NCBI RefSeq assembly: GCF_020216025.1
Contig: NZ_JAIWNC010000009.1
Coordinates: 238,234 to 302,233 of the forward strand
Source: Jidongwangia harbinensis
GTDB taxonomy: Bacteria > Actinomycetota > Actinomycetes > Mycobacteriales > Micromonosporaceae
Reading direction: 5' to 3'
DNA: 64,000 nt
Below are positions 49,513 through 59,076 of the stretch, in pieces. A model generated the notes under the pieces. The model worked only from the letters and a program-made list of their open reading frames with translations, was not told the DNA's origin and did not search any database. A program made the translations under genes and the position numbers. How positions within the stretch are numbered: the stretch's first letter is position 1; each line of letters opens with the position of its first letter.

Positions 49513-50736
49513 ATGGCTGCCGTGTCCAGCAGTCCTGCGGAAGCGACGCGACCGGCCGGGACGGCTGTCCCGATCGGCAGCACCGAGCCGGAGGGGCGAG
49601 CCGCCCTGGTGTGGGATGCCTTCTGCTTCGTGGTGATCAGCATGGTGCTGGTCTGGGGGCAACTGGCCGCCCGGCCCGTTCCGGCCGTCGGCGTCGCCGC
49701 CCTCCTGGCCATCGCGGCCCTGTACGTGGTGTTCGGCCGCCCGCTGCTGCGCCTGGAGCGTGGTGAGCGACGCGGCACCGCGGTGGCCGTCGCGATGCTG
49801 GTGCTGTTCGCGGTGGCGCTCGCTGCCTCGCTGTCCACCGCGTACCTTCTCTTCGCCCTCTGCCCGCTGATGTTCCGCATCCAGCCGCTGCGCCCGGCGA
49901 TCGTGATGGTGGTCGGCGCCACCCTGTTGCCGATCACCGTCGCGGTGCTCCAGTACGGTCCGACCGCACGGGTCGTCGCCGCGCTCGGCCCGCGGACCGC
50001 CGTGGCGATCCCGACGGCCCTCTGGCTGGGCTACTGGATCGACCGGGTGACCCGGCAGAGCCACGAACGTGCCCGGCTCATCGCGGAGTTGGAGGCCAGC
50101 CGCGCCGAGATCGCCGTCCTGTCCCACGAGGCCGGGACGACGGCCGAACGGGCCCGGCTCGCGGGCGAGATCCACGACACCCTGGCGCAGGGCTTCACCA
50201 GCATCATCACGCTGCTGCAGGCCGCCAAGGCCGACCTCGCCACCGACGCCGGGGCGGCGCAGGACCACCTCGCCCTGGCCATCCGCACCGCCCGGGAGAA
50301 CCTCGCCGAATCCCGCGCCATGATCGCCGAGCTGACCCCGGCGGCCCTGCACGACACGGACCTCGTCGACGCCCTGCGCCGGCAGACCGACGCCCTGACC
50401 GAGGAGACCGGGGTGGCCGCCACCACCGGCACCACCGGCACCGTTCGGGCGTTGCCGACCGCCGTCCAGGTGGTCCTGCTCAGAGCCGCGCAGGAGGCCC
50501 TCGCCAATGTGCGCAGGCACGCCGCCGCCGCCGAGGTGGCCGTCCGGCTCGCCTACACCACCGACGCGGTCCGGCTGGTGGTGCGCGACGACGGCCGCGG
50601 GTTCGACCCCGTCCGGCCCGGAACCGGATACGGACTGGCCGGGATGCGCGCCCGCGCCGAACAGGTCAACGGGACGCTCGCCGTGCACAGCAGCCCCGAC
50701 ACCGGCACCACCATCGAGGTGAGCATCCCCACATGA
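49513..50736 (+). CDS. NarL-family sensor histidine kinase
   Basis: The start is uncertain: ATG 49513 is the nearest to the first membrane helix; GTG 49507 and upstream starts are possible. About 407 residues: five to six membrane helices (~35-180), a coiled linker, a HisKA_3 dimerisation domain with GEIHDTLAQGFTSIITLL (phospho-His), and a HATPase domain with EALANVRRHA and DDGRGFD, GYGLAGMRARA. It is translationally coupled to the response regulator (ATGA overlap at 50733-50736). The signal is unknown; neighbouring secreted hydrolases may be targets. Confidence 0.9.
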   Translation: MAAVSSSPAEATRPAGTAVPIGSTEPEGRAALVWDAFCFVVISMVLVWGQLAARPVPAVGVAALLAIAALYVVFGRPLLRLERGERRGTAVAVAMLVLFAVALAASLSTAYLLFALCPLMFRIQPLRPAIVMVVGATLLPITVAVLQYGPTARVVAALGPRTAVAIPTALWLGYWIDRVTRQSHERARLIAELEASRAEIAVLSHEAGTTAERARLAGEIHDTLAQGFTSIITLLQAAKADLATDAGAAQDHLALAIRTARENLAESRAMIAELTPAALHDTDLVDALRRQTDALTEETGVAATTGTTGTVRALPTAVQVVLLRAAQEALANVRRHAAAAEVAVRLAYTTDAVRLVVRDDGRGFDPVRPGTGYGLAGMRARAEQVNGTLAVHSSPDTGTTIEVSIPT

Positions 50737-51350
50737 TCACGATCCTGCTGGTCGACGACCATCCGGTGGTCCGGCACGGGCTCCGCGGCATGCTCGACGC
50801 CGAGCCCGACCTGCACGTCGTGGGCGAGGCGTCCGGCGGCACCGACGGCATCGACCTGGCCGTCGCCCTGAGCCCCGACATCGTGCTCATGGACCTCCGC
50901 ATGCCCGATCTGGACGGCGTCGCCGCCACCACCCGGATCCGTGCCGCCGTGCCCGCCACCCGCGTGCTGGTACTCACCACCTACGACACCGACCGGGACA
51001 TCCTGCACGCCATCGAGGCCGGCGCCTGCGGGTACCTGCTGAAGGACGCCTCGCCCCGGGAACTCGCCGACGCCGTGCGCGCCGCCGCCCGCGGCGAAAC
51101 CGTTCTCGCCCCGTCCTTCGCCTCCGCCCTGGCCCGGCAGGTACGCCAACCGGCGCCGGCCGCGCTGTCCCCCCGGGAGGTCGAGGTGCTGCGCCTGGTC
51201 GCCAAGGGGCTCACCAACTCGGCCATCGGGCGGACGCTGTTCATCTCCGAGGCGACGGTGAAGACGCACCTGCTCAGGATCTTCAACAAACTCGACGTCA
51301 CGGACCGAACCGCGGCGGTCGCCACCGCCATGTCACATCACCTGCTGTGA
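50733..51350 (+). CDS. NarL-family response regulator
   Basis: 205 residues. The receiver domain (~1-120) has DDHPV acidic pair, phosphoacceptor in PDIVLMDLRMPD, T in VLVLTTYD and K in YLLKDAS. A LuxR-type helix-turn-helix (~140-200, LSPREVEVLRLVAKGLTNSAI) follows. It is phosphorylated by the coupled kinase. The last 36 nt of the gene lie in a 39-bp sequence that recurs at 59583-59621, which marks the edge of the following toxin island. Confidence 0.93.
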   Translation: MITILLVDDHPVVRHGLRGMLDAEPDLHVVGEASGGTDGIDLAVALSPDIVLMDLRMPDLDGVAATTRIRAAVPATRVLVLTTYDTDRDILHAIEAGACGYLLKDASPRELADAVRAAARGETVLAPSFASALARQVRQPAPAALSPREVEVLRLVAKGLTNSAIGRTLFISEATVKTHLLRIFNKLDVTDRTAAVATAMSHHLL

Positions 51351-51353
51351 CGC
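51315..51353 (+). repeat. 39-bp direct repeat, left copy (end of response-regulator gene)
   Basis: Matches 59583-59621 at 38 of 39 positions (C/G difference at 51329). It covers the codons for the last ~11 residues and the stop of the response regulator. The inner part GTCACA..TGTGAC forms a 6-bp stem that also suits a terminator. Confidence 0.85.
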
Positions 51354-51363
51354 TGCGGCGGGG

Positions 51364-53358
51364 CTACAGGCGCCATTGCTGGGCTTTGCTGGTGTGGTTG
51401 CAGGGTTGTTGGGTGAGTGGCGCGCCGGTGGTGGTGGCGTTGTTGTCGACGGTGAGGCATTGGCCGCTGTTGGCGTTGCGGAGTTGGGTGAGGCCGTTGG
51501 CGTTCAGGTCGACGAGCCATTTCTGGTCGTCGTTGGTGGAGTTGCAGGTCCATTGGATGGCGTCGGCGTCTGGTTGGGTGGATCCGCTTCTGATTCCGAG
51601 GCAGGCTTTGCTGCGGTCGTTGCGGAGTTCGGCGTAGCCGCCGCCGGTGGCGTTGAGGTGCCATTCGGCGTCGTTGGCGGTGCCGCAGGTCTGCTGGACT
51701 GCGCGGGCGCCGTTGTCGGGTAGGCCGCCGGTGGTGAGGCACAGTCCGCTGTTGTCGTTGCGGATGTGTTGTCCGACGGGGCGTGGGGTGATCTGCCACA
51801 TCTGGTCGTCGTTGGTGGGGTTGCAGGTCCATTGCAGGGCGGGGGCGCCGCGTTCCTGCGAGGAGCCGCTGATGCCGAGGCACTGGCCGCTTCGGGCGTT
51901 GGTCAGTCGGGTGATCCGGTTGGCGTCGGTGTCCATGGTCCATGCTTGTTCGGCGTTGTCGGGGTTGCACGGCCACTGGACCGCGGCTGTGCCGGGTGTG
52001 GTGTTGCCGCCGCTGACGGCCAGGCACATGCCGGTCTTGTCGTTGCGGATCTCGTACTGGTTGTTGGTGCGGGCGACGGGCCGCCAGTCCTGTTCGACGT
52101 TGCCGTTGCAGGGCCACTGCACGGCGGCGGCGCCGCGTTCGAGGGAGCCGCCGCTGATGGCCAGACACTGGCCGCTGTTGACGGACAGCGCCACGCTGAC
52201 CGTGGGTGTGGCGGTGGTGGTGTCGAACCAGGAGCGCAGGTCGTCGACGCGGGTCAGGGTGCCGCCGCGGGGGCCGTCGGGGTTGCTGCCGGTGCAGCCG
52301 CCCTGTCCTCCGGCGGTGATCACTGCGACGATTTCCGGTCCGGTGTCGGTCTGCCGCCAGCCTGGTCCACCGGCGTCGCCCTGGCAGGGGCCGACCTGCC
52401 CGTCGGTCTGACCAGTCACGTGTAGGTCGGCGCCGGACATGTCGGCGACGGCGAACGCGGCAGCGTGCGGCACGGCCGGCGCCCATTCGTCGGCGGTGCG
52501 GCCGTATCCGCCGACCTGCAGAACTTCGCCTGCGGCCGGCGCAGTCGACGCCACCCGCAGTGGTGTGACGCCGTTGACGGTGGCGGCCAGGCGCATAAGG
52601 GCGATGTCGCGGTCCGGATGCGGCATCACGTGTGTCACGGATGTCACGAAGCCCGAGCCCGGGCCGGAGATGTCGTTGCGGCCGATGGAGACCTTGACGG
52701 GTTGCTTCGGGGTTCCGGCGGTGACGGGCGTGCCGCCGGTGCTGAGGCATGACTTGGCGGTGGTCACCCATCGCGGGCTGACCAGTGCGGCCGTGCACGC
52801 GGTCCCGCTGTCGGCGGCGCGGCCGACGTGGACGCGGGTGACGAACCCCAGCGGATCTGGAGCGGCGGCGTTGCCGGAGGGAATGTCGTCGAGGGAGCGC
52901 AACTCGACCAGGGTGTTGCCTTCCTGGCCGGTCGGGACCGGCAGGCTGACCCAGGTGCTGGTCGGTACCTCAACCGGTTCGTCGCGGGGTATGCCGTTGA
53001 CCAGCACTTCGGCTTCGACGTTGTGCTCGCCGTCGCCGCGCAGGTTGTAGGTGCGCTGTAGCTCCAGGGCCAGGAACGCGCCGGGGCCGTCGATGCGGAA
53101 GCAGAACTGCTCCTCCCGCGTGAAGCTGCGCACCCGCAGCAGCCCGGCACCACCGTCGACGCAGTCGACCAACGTGATCCGCCCGTCGCCGCGCACGAGC
53201 TTGATGCCCGGGGTGGCGTCACCGGCCGGATAGCCGAACGTCTCCACCACCGCACCGAACCCGTCAGCGGGAGCCGCCACAGCCGGCGAAACACCTAGCA
53301 GGGTCAGCGAAGCCAAGCCGGCCGCCGACACCGCCAATGCACGAAGTAACACCCTCAC
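51364..53358 (-). CDS. secreted catalytically dead trypsin-like protein with six ricin-type lectin repeats
   Basis: GTG start at 53358 (GGGA upstream), giving a signal peptide ending SPAVA. 664 residues: a beta domain ~30-155, an S1 trypsin-like fold ~165-355, then six lectin subrepeats (~365-664) each ending in the QxW type (EQDWRP, EQAWTM, DQMWQI, AEWHL, DQKWLV, QQWRL), that is two ricin-B beta-trefoils. The Asp of the triad remains (RDIALMRL), but the His motif TAAHC reads TTAKSC and the GDSGGP motif reads GDAGGP, so both His and Ser are lost. It should bind glycans rather than cut proteins. It is the first gene of the island flanked by 39-bp repeats. Confidence 0.87.
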   Translation of the reverse strand: MRVLLRALAVSAAGLASLTLLGVSPAVAAPADGFGAVVETFGYPAGDATPGIKLVRGDGRITLVDCVDGGAGLLRVRSFTREEQFCFRIDGPGAFLALELQRTYNLRGDGEHNVEAEVLVNGIPRDEPVEVPTSTWVSLPVPTGQEGNTLVELRSLDDIPSGNAAAPDPLGFVTRVHVGRAADSGTACTAALVSPRWVTTAKSCLSTGGTPVTAGTPKQPVKVSIGRNDISGPGSGFVTSVTHVMPHPDRDIALMRLAATVNGVTPLRVASTAPAAGEVLQVGGYGRTADEWAPAVPHAAAFAVADMSGADLHVTGQTDGQVGPCQGDAGGPGWRQTDTGPEIVAVITAGGQGGCTGSNPDGPRGGTLTRVDDLRSWFDTTTATPTVSVALSVNSGQCLAISGGSLERGAAAVQWPCNGNVEQDWRPVARTNNQYEIRNDKTGMCLAVSGGNTTPGTAAVQWPCNPDNAEQAWTMDTDANRITRLTNARSGQCLGISGSSQERGAPALQWTCNPTNDDQMWQITPRPVGQHIRNDNSGLCLTTGGLPDNGARAVQQTCGTANDAEWHLNATGGGYAELRNDRSKACLGIRSGSTQPDADAIQWTCNSTNDDQKWLVDLNANGLTQLRNANSGQCLTVDNNATTTGAPLTQQPCNHTSKAQQWRL

Positions 53359-53749
53359 CTTGTCCCTATCCCCATTCCGTAAGAGCCCCGCCGAGCCGAC
53401 ACCAACCGCCGTTCGACAGGGCATCTCATCAGCCCAAACGCAACCACCGGCGTTGTCGCGTGCTCACCTTGGTGCAGGCGCACGCTCTGGAGCCAGCCCG
53501 GCCGTGATGTTGTGGCGGCTCTCACCACCGACCAGGTAGCGCGCACCCGTAAATGATCTCTACCTTCATGGGTGCCGTCCTGTGTACTCCCTCAGTGATC
53601 GCGTGGTGACGGTTGGCTGATAGTTGTCGGTCCACTGTGGCTGCACTCAGAACTCTTCAGCCGGAGAGTGAAGATGGCCATTCAACCGGCCGCCTTCTTC
53701 GCCTCGACACCGTCGATCGTCAACGCCGTCCCAAGGTGAGGAACTCGTA
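53359..53749. other. intergenic region before ALF/Hint toxin
   Basis: A 391-bp divergent gap between the dead protease (minus) and the toxin (plus). No gene is convincing here. AT-richer text around 53545-53640 (GTAAATGATCTCTACC, GGCTGATAGTTGTCGG) may hold promoters. A GTGAGG site precedes the toxin GTG. Confidence 0.4.
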
Positions 53750-56700
53750 GTGCGAAGTAGTGCCGGCCGGAAGGCCTGGAGGACATCAGCTCGCCTGCTT
53801 GTCGCTACGGCAACCGCATGTGCGGTGTTGGTCAGCGTCATACCCAGCGGCGCGATGGCGGCCGAGCCCGTCTCTGATGAGGCCGCGTTTACCCGCGCTG
53901 ATGTGGCTTATCTAGCCCGGGTGGGTGGTCCGGTGGTGTCCGAGAAGGCGCGTGCTGCGTTGCTGGGCACGGAAGCTGACGTGCGGCAGTTTCTGGATGA
54001 GGGCTGGGATTCGGCCCAAATTCATGACGACCGCATACGAGTCGGCCAGTTGATGGCCATGAATGGACCGGCCGTTGCCGAAGCGGCCAATACGGCGCTG
54101 GATGGTTCCCCCGACGATGTGCACGCATTTCTTGCAGAGGGTTTCGACCAGGCGTGGCTGCACGACGAGCGGATCCGGGTGGGTGATGCCATCCGCGACG
54201 GTGGGCCGGCCACCGTGTACGGCGGCAACGAGGCGCTGGACGCCGGTGACGACGCGGTCGCGGAATTCCTGGCCACCGGTCTGAAAGTAGCTCGTGAGCA
54301 CGATGACCGCATCGAAGTCGGAATGATCATGAACGCGGGTGGGCCCGCGGTGCAGGCAGCCGCGAACGCGGCGCTGGATGGCGACATCGACGACGTCCGC
54401 GAGTTTCTAGCCCGCGGTCAGTACGTGGCTCAGGCGCGTGATGAGGAGATCGCCACGCTGGCGCAGCTGGCGGAGCGGGCCAAGGCCGCGCAGCAACAGG
54501 CCGCACAGGCCACCAACGCTGCCCGGACCACGTCACAGCGCGCCACCAAGGCCGCCGCCGCGGCGAACAAGGCGGCTCAGGTCGCCGCGCGTGAGACCGC
54601 AGAGGCCAAAGAATCCACCCAGCGCGCTGCTGCCGCTGCGGGGCGGGCCGCCGACGCTGCCGGGCGCGCAGCGGACGCCGCTCAGGACGCGATCGCCGCA
54701 GCGCGAGCGGCCAACCGGGCTGCCCGAGTCGCAGCCAACGCCGCGGCCGCCGCTGCCGCCGCGGCAGTACGAGCCGGCAACGCAGCAGCGCGGGCTCGAG
54801 ACAAGGCGAGCGCCGCCCTCGGCGACCGCAAGCAAGCCGGCGACGCCCGCAAGGCCGCTGATGACGCTAATGCAGCTGCGAAAACCGCTGAAGACGCCGG
54901 TGAATCCGCCCGGCAAGCTGCCAACGCGATCACCGAAGCGCTCAAGGCCGCTCATGCTGCGCTCAGCGCCGCCGACAACGCCGAAGAAGCGGGTGGGGCG
55001 GCCCAGGCCGCCGGGGGCCACTCGAATGTTGCCCAGGCTCAGGCGCAACGGGCTCGAGCCGCCGCAGCACGAGCGCGGAAGTACGCAGCTCAGGCCCGCC
55101 GGGCGATGGCCGAAGCCGAGAAGTGGGCCGGTAAAGCGGCGACTGCGGCACGGCAGGCGCACACCGCCGCGATCGACGCCGCCGGGCACGCCCGCCGGGC
55201 GGCCGCCGCAGCCCAGGCTGCCGCCGACCGGGCGGGGGAGGCTGCAGACCTGGCGGGGGAGACCCGGACCCACGCCACCGAGGCGGCCGCCGCGGCGAAG
55301 ACCGCCACTGATGCTGCCGCAACCGCGGCAGCCGTGGAGCAGACCGCGCGTGACCTCGACACCGAGCGGCTTCGCCTAGACACCGAAGAGGCAATGCAGA
55401 CGGCACACGATGCTGCCGTCCTCGAGCAGCAGCAACCGAAACCCGTCCCTGATGACATCCCCGAACTTGAGCGTGTGGATGCGGAAACCACGCGCCTGCT
55501 CACCGAGTCCACCGCCGCCGGCGCCCCTGCCGACGTGGTCATCGACCGCGGCCGCCGGGCAGCGCTCCGGATGATGGACACCGGTGCGTCGTGGAGCAGC
55601 ACCGCCGCTCAGGAGGCATTGGCCGGCGACGAGCAGGCGTTGCGTCACTGGCTCGCCACCGGACGGCTGACCGCCGCAGAACAGGATGACCGGGCTCGCG
55701 TCACGCTGCTGGCCGAGCGCAGCACCAAGCAGGCCCAGCGTGACGCCGCCCTGCGGGCGCTCGCTGGCACGCACGCCGACGTGGTCCGCTTCCTCAAGAC
55801 TCAGGATTATCCTGACAAGGCTCACTACGACCGGATCGCCATCGGTGACCTCATCCGCGCCGGCGGTCCAGCGATGTTCGAAGCAGGGAACAAGGCCCTC
55901 GACGGCACCGCCGCTGACGTGCACGAATTCCTGCGCACCGGTCAGTACATCGCCGCCGAGCACGACAACAACATCGCCGTCGGCAAGATCGCGCTCACCG
56001 GCGGGCCCGAAGTCAAGGCCGCCGCGAACATCGCCCTGGACGGGCCGCCGTCATACCGCGAGGCGTTCCTGAAGACCGGCCAGTACAAGGCCGCCCAGCG
56101 CGATCAGACCGCGGCGGTGCACGCCGCGACCGCGAAACGCTACGTCGCAGATGCCGCTCGCTCCGCCGCGCTTGCCCGCGAGGACGCAGCCAAAGCGGCC
56201 AAGCTCGCCGCGAACGCCGAACGCGACGCCGTCAAAGCCGACACCGCCGCGAAACAAGCCGCAGCTTCTGCCAAGGAAGCCAGCGACGCCGCGATCCAGG
56301 CCAACAACTACCAACAGCAGGCGAATAGCGCCGCCGATCAGGCCGCCGCATCCGCCAAGGCGGCGCGCGACGCCGCGGCAGCAGCCACAGCGGCTGCCGC
56401 GCAGGCCCAGCAATCGGCCGACCACGCAACCTTTGCTGCGCTCCGCGCCGCCGACCAAGCCCTCAGCGCACAGAGATCCGCCGCCATCGCCCGGGAGGCC
56501 GCACGGGCAGCAGGCAAAGACGCCAAAGCCGCCGACGACGCCGCGCAGGAAGCCTTCGATACCGCCGTTGAGAAGAAGAAGGCCGAAGAACGCGCCGCCT
56601 CCTACCTCTACGACGAAAAGGGAAAGTTCAAGCCGCCGTGCAACCCTGACGCGAACCCGATCCTCCAGCCGTTCCCATGTCGGCAGAGCAATCCCTTCAT

Positions 56701-57793
56701 GCGCCACCTCGACGAAGGCACCGGCATCTGCGAGGACAGGTTTGGATCCAAACAGGTATGCGACCTGATCGACGAGCACCAGAAACAGAAGGACCGGGAA
56801 GTCAACACCCGGATGCAGACCTGGCTGACCGTCTGCGGGTTCCTGTCTGGCATCGGCGAAGTTTGCGACGGCATCGACGCCGCCGTCGCCGCAATCCACG
56901 GTGACGGAAAGGGTGCCGCCACCAGCCTCGCCGCCATGATTCCCTTCGGCGGATGGGGGGCAGGCGGCAAGCGTCTCATCGACCTCGTCCGCGAAGCCAA
57001 ACAACAACAGAAGAAGGCATGCAAGGCAAACAGCTTCGTGCCTGGCACCCCAGTGCTGCTGGCGGACGGCAGCACGAAACCGATCGAAGACATCCACATC
57101 GGCGACACCGTCCTCGCCAGCGACCCCACGAGCAACACCACGGCAGGTAAGCCAGTCACCGATATCATCACCGGAACCGGAGTGAAGCAGCTCGTCGACA
57201 TCACCATCGACGTCGACGGCAGCAGGGGCAGCGACACCGCCACCATCACCGCCACCCACAATCACCCGTTCTGGGTACTGGATCTGGAACAGTGGACCGA
57301 TGCAGCGAACCTTCAGGCCGGTCGGCTACTTCTAGCGAGCTCCGGCGCCTCTGTTGCGATTACCTCGATCCGCCATCGAATAATAGACGCCAAAGTCCAC
57401 AATCTCACGGTCGCTGACATCCACACGTACTACGTGCTCGCCGGCAACATCTCGGTCCTCGTGCACAACGACAATGTTATTCCTAATGGCACGCGTTGGA
57501 CGCGGGGTGACTTTCCTGTCGGCGGTGCTGTGGACGCTGGTGGCCCTGCCAATGGAGTTCTTTACAGGACCCAAAATGGCGCGGTATCTAACTATGCTGT
57601 GTATGATTCGGACGGCATCATTAAATATCGGGTCGATCTTATTGGTGCGTCTCACAAGGGTGTCGATACTCCGCACTACCAGCCGTACAACGTCAACACC
57701 AATCCGAACACTGGTGCAAAATACCCCAAGCCGACAGGCGACGCTTTTCGAGGCTACGGACCCGACGGTGCCACACGCCTCGGTGGTTGCTAG
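53750..57793 (+). CDS. secreted ALF-repeat polymorphic toxin with Hint domain and small toxin tip
   Basis: GTG start (GAGG upstream); 1347 residues with a signal peptide (~1-42). Eight or more ALF repeats occur in two blocks (~45-230 and ~590-770), e.g. VAEFLATGLKVAREHDDRIE and VHEFLRTGQYIAAEHDNNIA. Each block is followed by a long Ala-rich coiled coil. A Hint domain (~1090-1241) runs from CKANSFVPGTPVLLADGST to IHTYYVLAGNISVLVHN. The 106-residue tip has YRVDLIGASHKGVDTPHYQP, a D/H/PH pattern shared with the tip of the RHS toxin at 5.6 kb; it resembles type-24 polymorphic toxins but is not assigned with certainty. The following gene is the likely immunity protein. The tip appears lower in GC than the carrier. 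Confidence 0.9.
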   Translation: MRSSAGRKAWRTSARLLVATATACAVLVSVIPSGAMAAEPVSDEAAFTRADVAYLARVGGPVVSEKARAALLGTEADVRQFLDEGWDSAQIHDDRIRVGQLMAMNGPAVAEAANTALDGSPDDVHAFLAEGFDQAWLHDERIRVGDAIRDGGPATVYGGNEALDAGDDAVAEFLATGLKVAREHDDRIEVGMIMNAGGPAVQAAANAALDGDIDDVREFLARGQYVAQARDEEIATLAQLAERAKAAQQQAAQATNAARTTSQRATKAAAAANKAAQVAARETAEAKESTQRAAAAAGRAADAAGRAADAAQDAIAAARAANRAARVAANAAAAAAAAAVRAGNAAARARDKASAALGDRKQAGDARKAADDANAAAKTAEDAGESARQAANAITEALKAAHAALSAADNAEEAGGAAQAAGGHSNVAQAQAQRARAAAARARKYAAQARRAMAEAEKWAGKAATAARQAHTAAIDAAGHARRAAAAAQAAADRAGEAADLAGETRTHATEAAAAAKTATDAAATAAAVEQTARDLDTERLRLDTEEAMQTAHDAAVLEQQQPKPVPDDIPELERVDAETTRLLTESTAAGAPADVVIDRGRRAALRMMDTGASWSSTAAQEALAGDEQALRHWLATGRLTAAEQDDRARVTLLAERSTKQAQRDAALRALAGTHADVVRFLKTQDYPDKAHYDRIAIGDLIRAGGPAMFEAGNKALDGTAADVHEFLRTGQYIAAEHDNNIAVGKIALTGGPEVKAAANIALDGPPSYREAFLKTGQYKAAQRDQTAAVHAATAKRYVADAARSAALAREDAAKAAKLAANAERDAVKADTAAKQAAASAKEASDAAIQANNYQQQANSAADQAAASAKAARDAAAAATAAAAQAQQSADHATFAALRAADQALSAQRSAAIAREAARAAGKDAKAADDAAQEAFDTAVEKKKAEERAASYLYDEKGKFKPPCNPDANPILQPFPCRQSNPFMRHLDEGTGICEDRFGSKQVCDLIDEHQKQKDREVNTRMQTWLTVCGFLSGIGEVCDGIDAAVAAIHGDGKGAATSLAAMIPFGGWGAGGKRLIDLVREAKQQQKKACKANSFVPGTPVLLADGSTKPIEDIHIGDTVLASDPTSNTTAGKPVTDIITGTGVKQLVDITIDVDGSRGSDTATITATHNHPFWVLDLEQWTDAANLQAGRLLLASSGASVAITSIRHRIIDAKVHNLTVADIHTYYVLAGNISVLVHNDNVIPNGTRWTRGDFPVGGAVDAGGPANGVLYRTQNGAVSNYAVYDSDGIIKYRVDLIGASHKGVDTPHYQPYNVNTNPNTGAKYPKPTGDAFRGYGPDGATRLGGC

Positions 57794-57844
57794 CGTTTGG
57801 TGGAGCGAGCGCCTCGCGCTTTGGTTAATTAAGGATGAACTCGG

Positions 57845-58264
57845 ATGGAAATTGAGCGATCCTTGGTCCAACTGGCACGGTCCAGTCAGTGGAGCGACCG
57901 TGTCCGCGCCGGCCAGGAACTAGTCGCCTACGTCGGCGAACCAGAAGCCAATGCCCTGCTTGGCGAGCTACTACTGGATAGGGCTGACTCGGCGGTAACC
58001 GCGGATACCGCCGAGTCTTTGCTCGAGCGAGGGGGTGTGGCCGCGTGGCGGGTCTTTCTTAGTGCGTGGAACTTGGCCGATCCGGCTCAGGCGGATCATC
58101 TCGCTGGGGCGCTTAGTGGCGCTCTATTCGCCGCAAGCCTTTCGCCTGAAAAGGCGGCCAGTATTAAGGACGTTGTCACGCTTCTAGCGTCGGACGTTGA
58201 TGAAAATGTTCGCGCTGGTGTAGCAGGTCTTCGGCCCCGAATTTTCGAGGCTCTCCCTGATTAG
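57845..58264 (+). CDS. putative immunity protein, HEAT-like
   Basis: ATG 57845, 51 nt after the toxin stop. 139 residues, acidic, all-helical, no signal peptide. Helix pairs such as WSDRVRAGQELVAYVG and DVDENVRAGVAGLRPRI suggest HEAT-like repeats, a fold common among immunity proteins. The role is inferred from position. It ends before a strong hairpin terminator at 58331. Confidence 0.72.
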   Translation: MEIERSLVQLARSSQWSDRVRAGQELVAYVGEPEANALLGELLLDRADSAVTADTAESLLERGGVAAWRVFLSAWNLADPAQADHLAGALSGALFAASLSPEKAASIKDVVTLLASDVDENVRAGVAGLRPRIFEALPD

Positions 58265-58330
58265 TCGGGCGGGACTTCGATCGGGGTTTCGTCGGCGTCG
58301 GCGACCGTTCAGCATCATAGACCGCAAGCA

Positions 58331-58368
58331 AGAAGCCGCCCTCGCCTGACGGCGATGGGGCGGCTTCT
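58331..58368. terminator. long hairpin terminator, copy 1
   Basis: AGAAGCCGCCC-TCGCC, loop TGAC, GGCGA-TGGGGCGGCTTCT: a stem of about 16 bp between the immunity gene (plus) and the surface-protein fragment (minus). A near copy lies at 63620-63659. Confidence 0.8.
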
Positions 58369-58381
58369 ACTAGCTGGTGGT

Positions 58382-58750
58382 TCAGGCGACCTTGCGGCGC
58401 CGAACCATCCGGCGCGTGGCAACCGCGCCACCCGCCAGCGCCACCACGCTGAGCGCGACCACGGTCAGCTCGGCCCCGCCGGTCGTCGACGAGGTCGACG
58501 TCAGCGAGGTCGTGCCCGTGCCGGTCAGGTCGGTGGTGACGGACGCCGGCTTGATGACCCAGCCGCCGGAGCCCTTCTTCTTGTCGAGGACGTAGACCAT
58601 GACGGTCGCCGTCTTCTTGGACGTCTTGCCCGTTGCCTTGATCTGCACGGTGCCGGGCTTCGACATCTTGACGTTGATGCTGAACTTGCCGTTCTTGTCC
58701 GTGTAGACCGTGGCGGTCTTGACGACCTTGGGCTTCTTGAAGCCCTTCGC
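58382..58750 (-). pseudogene. truncated 3' fragment of a membrane-anchored surface protein
   Basis: The fragment encodes an Ig-like beta region (KKPKVVKTATVYTDKNGKF...VQIKATGKTSKKTATVMV), a Ser/Thr linker, a C-terminal membrane helix ELTVVALSVVALAGGAVA and basic tail RRMVRRRKVA. There is no LPxTG. Within 58350-58709 it is identical to 63641-64000 except for one base outside the coding part. Upstream of ~58742 the reading frame breaks into AT-rich foreign sequence, so start and N-terminus are missing. It is a dead duplicate of the gene at the right edge of the window. Confidence 0.82.
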
Positions 58751-58761
58751 CTTTTGTTGAA

Positions 58762-59073
58762 TTGATAAAATGGCTGCAGTCGCGTCTTGGTGGGCAGGTC
58801 TCTCCGTTCGATTTCAATATGTACTTCTTCCGCGCCTTCGAGATTCCCCTCGAGAAGTTGCGTAGTGCTGAAACTGGCATGGATTCGGTGGCGGAGGGTC
58901 AACCTCAGATGAGGAAGTTGAGCTACTGCTTTCAAGCTGGATCCAACTTGGCGGGCGTTGACCGCCGAGGGCAAGCTTCTCCGCGCTACCAAATTGTTCC
59001 TAGAGAATGGTGGGTCGGGATGGATACTAATCCGGTACGGCAGTCCTGTTTCATGAGGCTGAAAGCGTCATAA
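58762..59073 (+). CDS. low-GC hypothetical protein, possibly truncated at 5' end
   Basis: A TTG start at 58762 gives 103 residues including SPFDFNMYFFRAFEIPLEKL. There is no convincing ribosome site, and the frame begins right at the joint with the surface-protein fragment, so the true N-terminus may be lost. Size, composition and setting suit an orphan immunity gene. Family not recognised. The stop is 3 nt before the next ATG. Confidence 0.45.
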   Translation: MIKWLQSRLGGQVSPFDFNMYFFRAFEIPLEKLRSAETGMDSVAEGQPQMRKLSYCFQAGSNLAGVDRRGQASPRYQIVPREWWVGMDTNPVRQSCFMRLKAS

Positions 59074-59076
59074 GCG

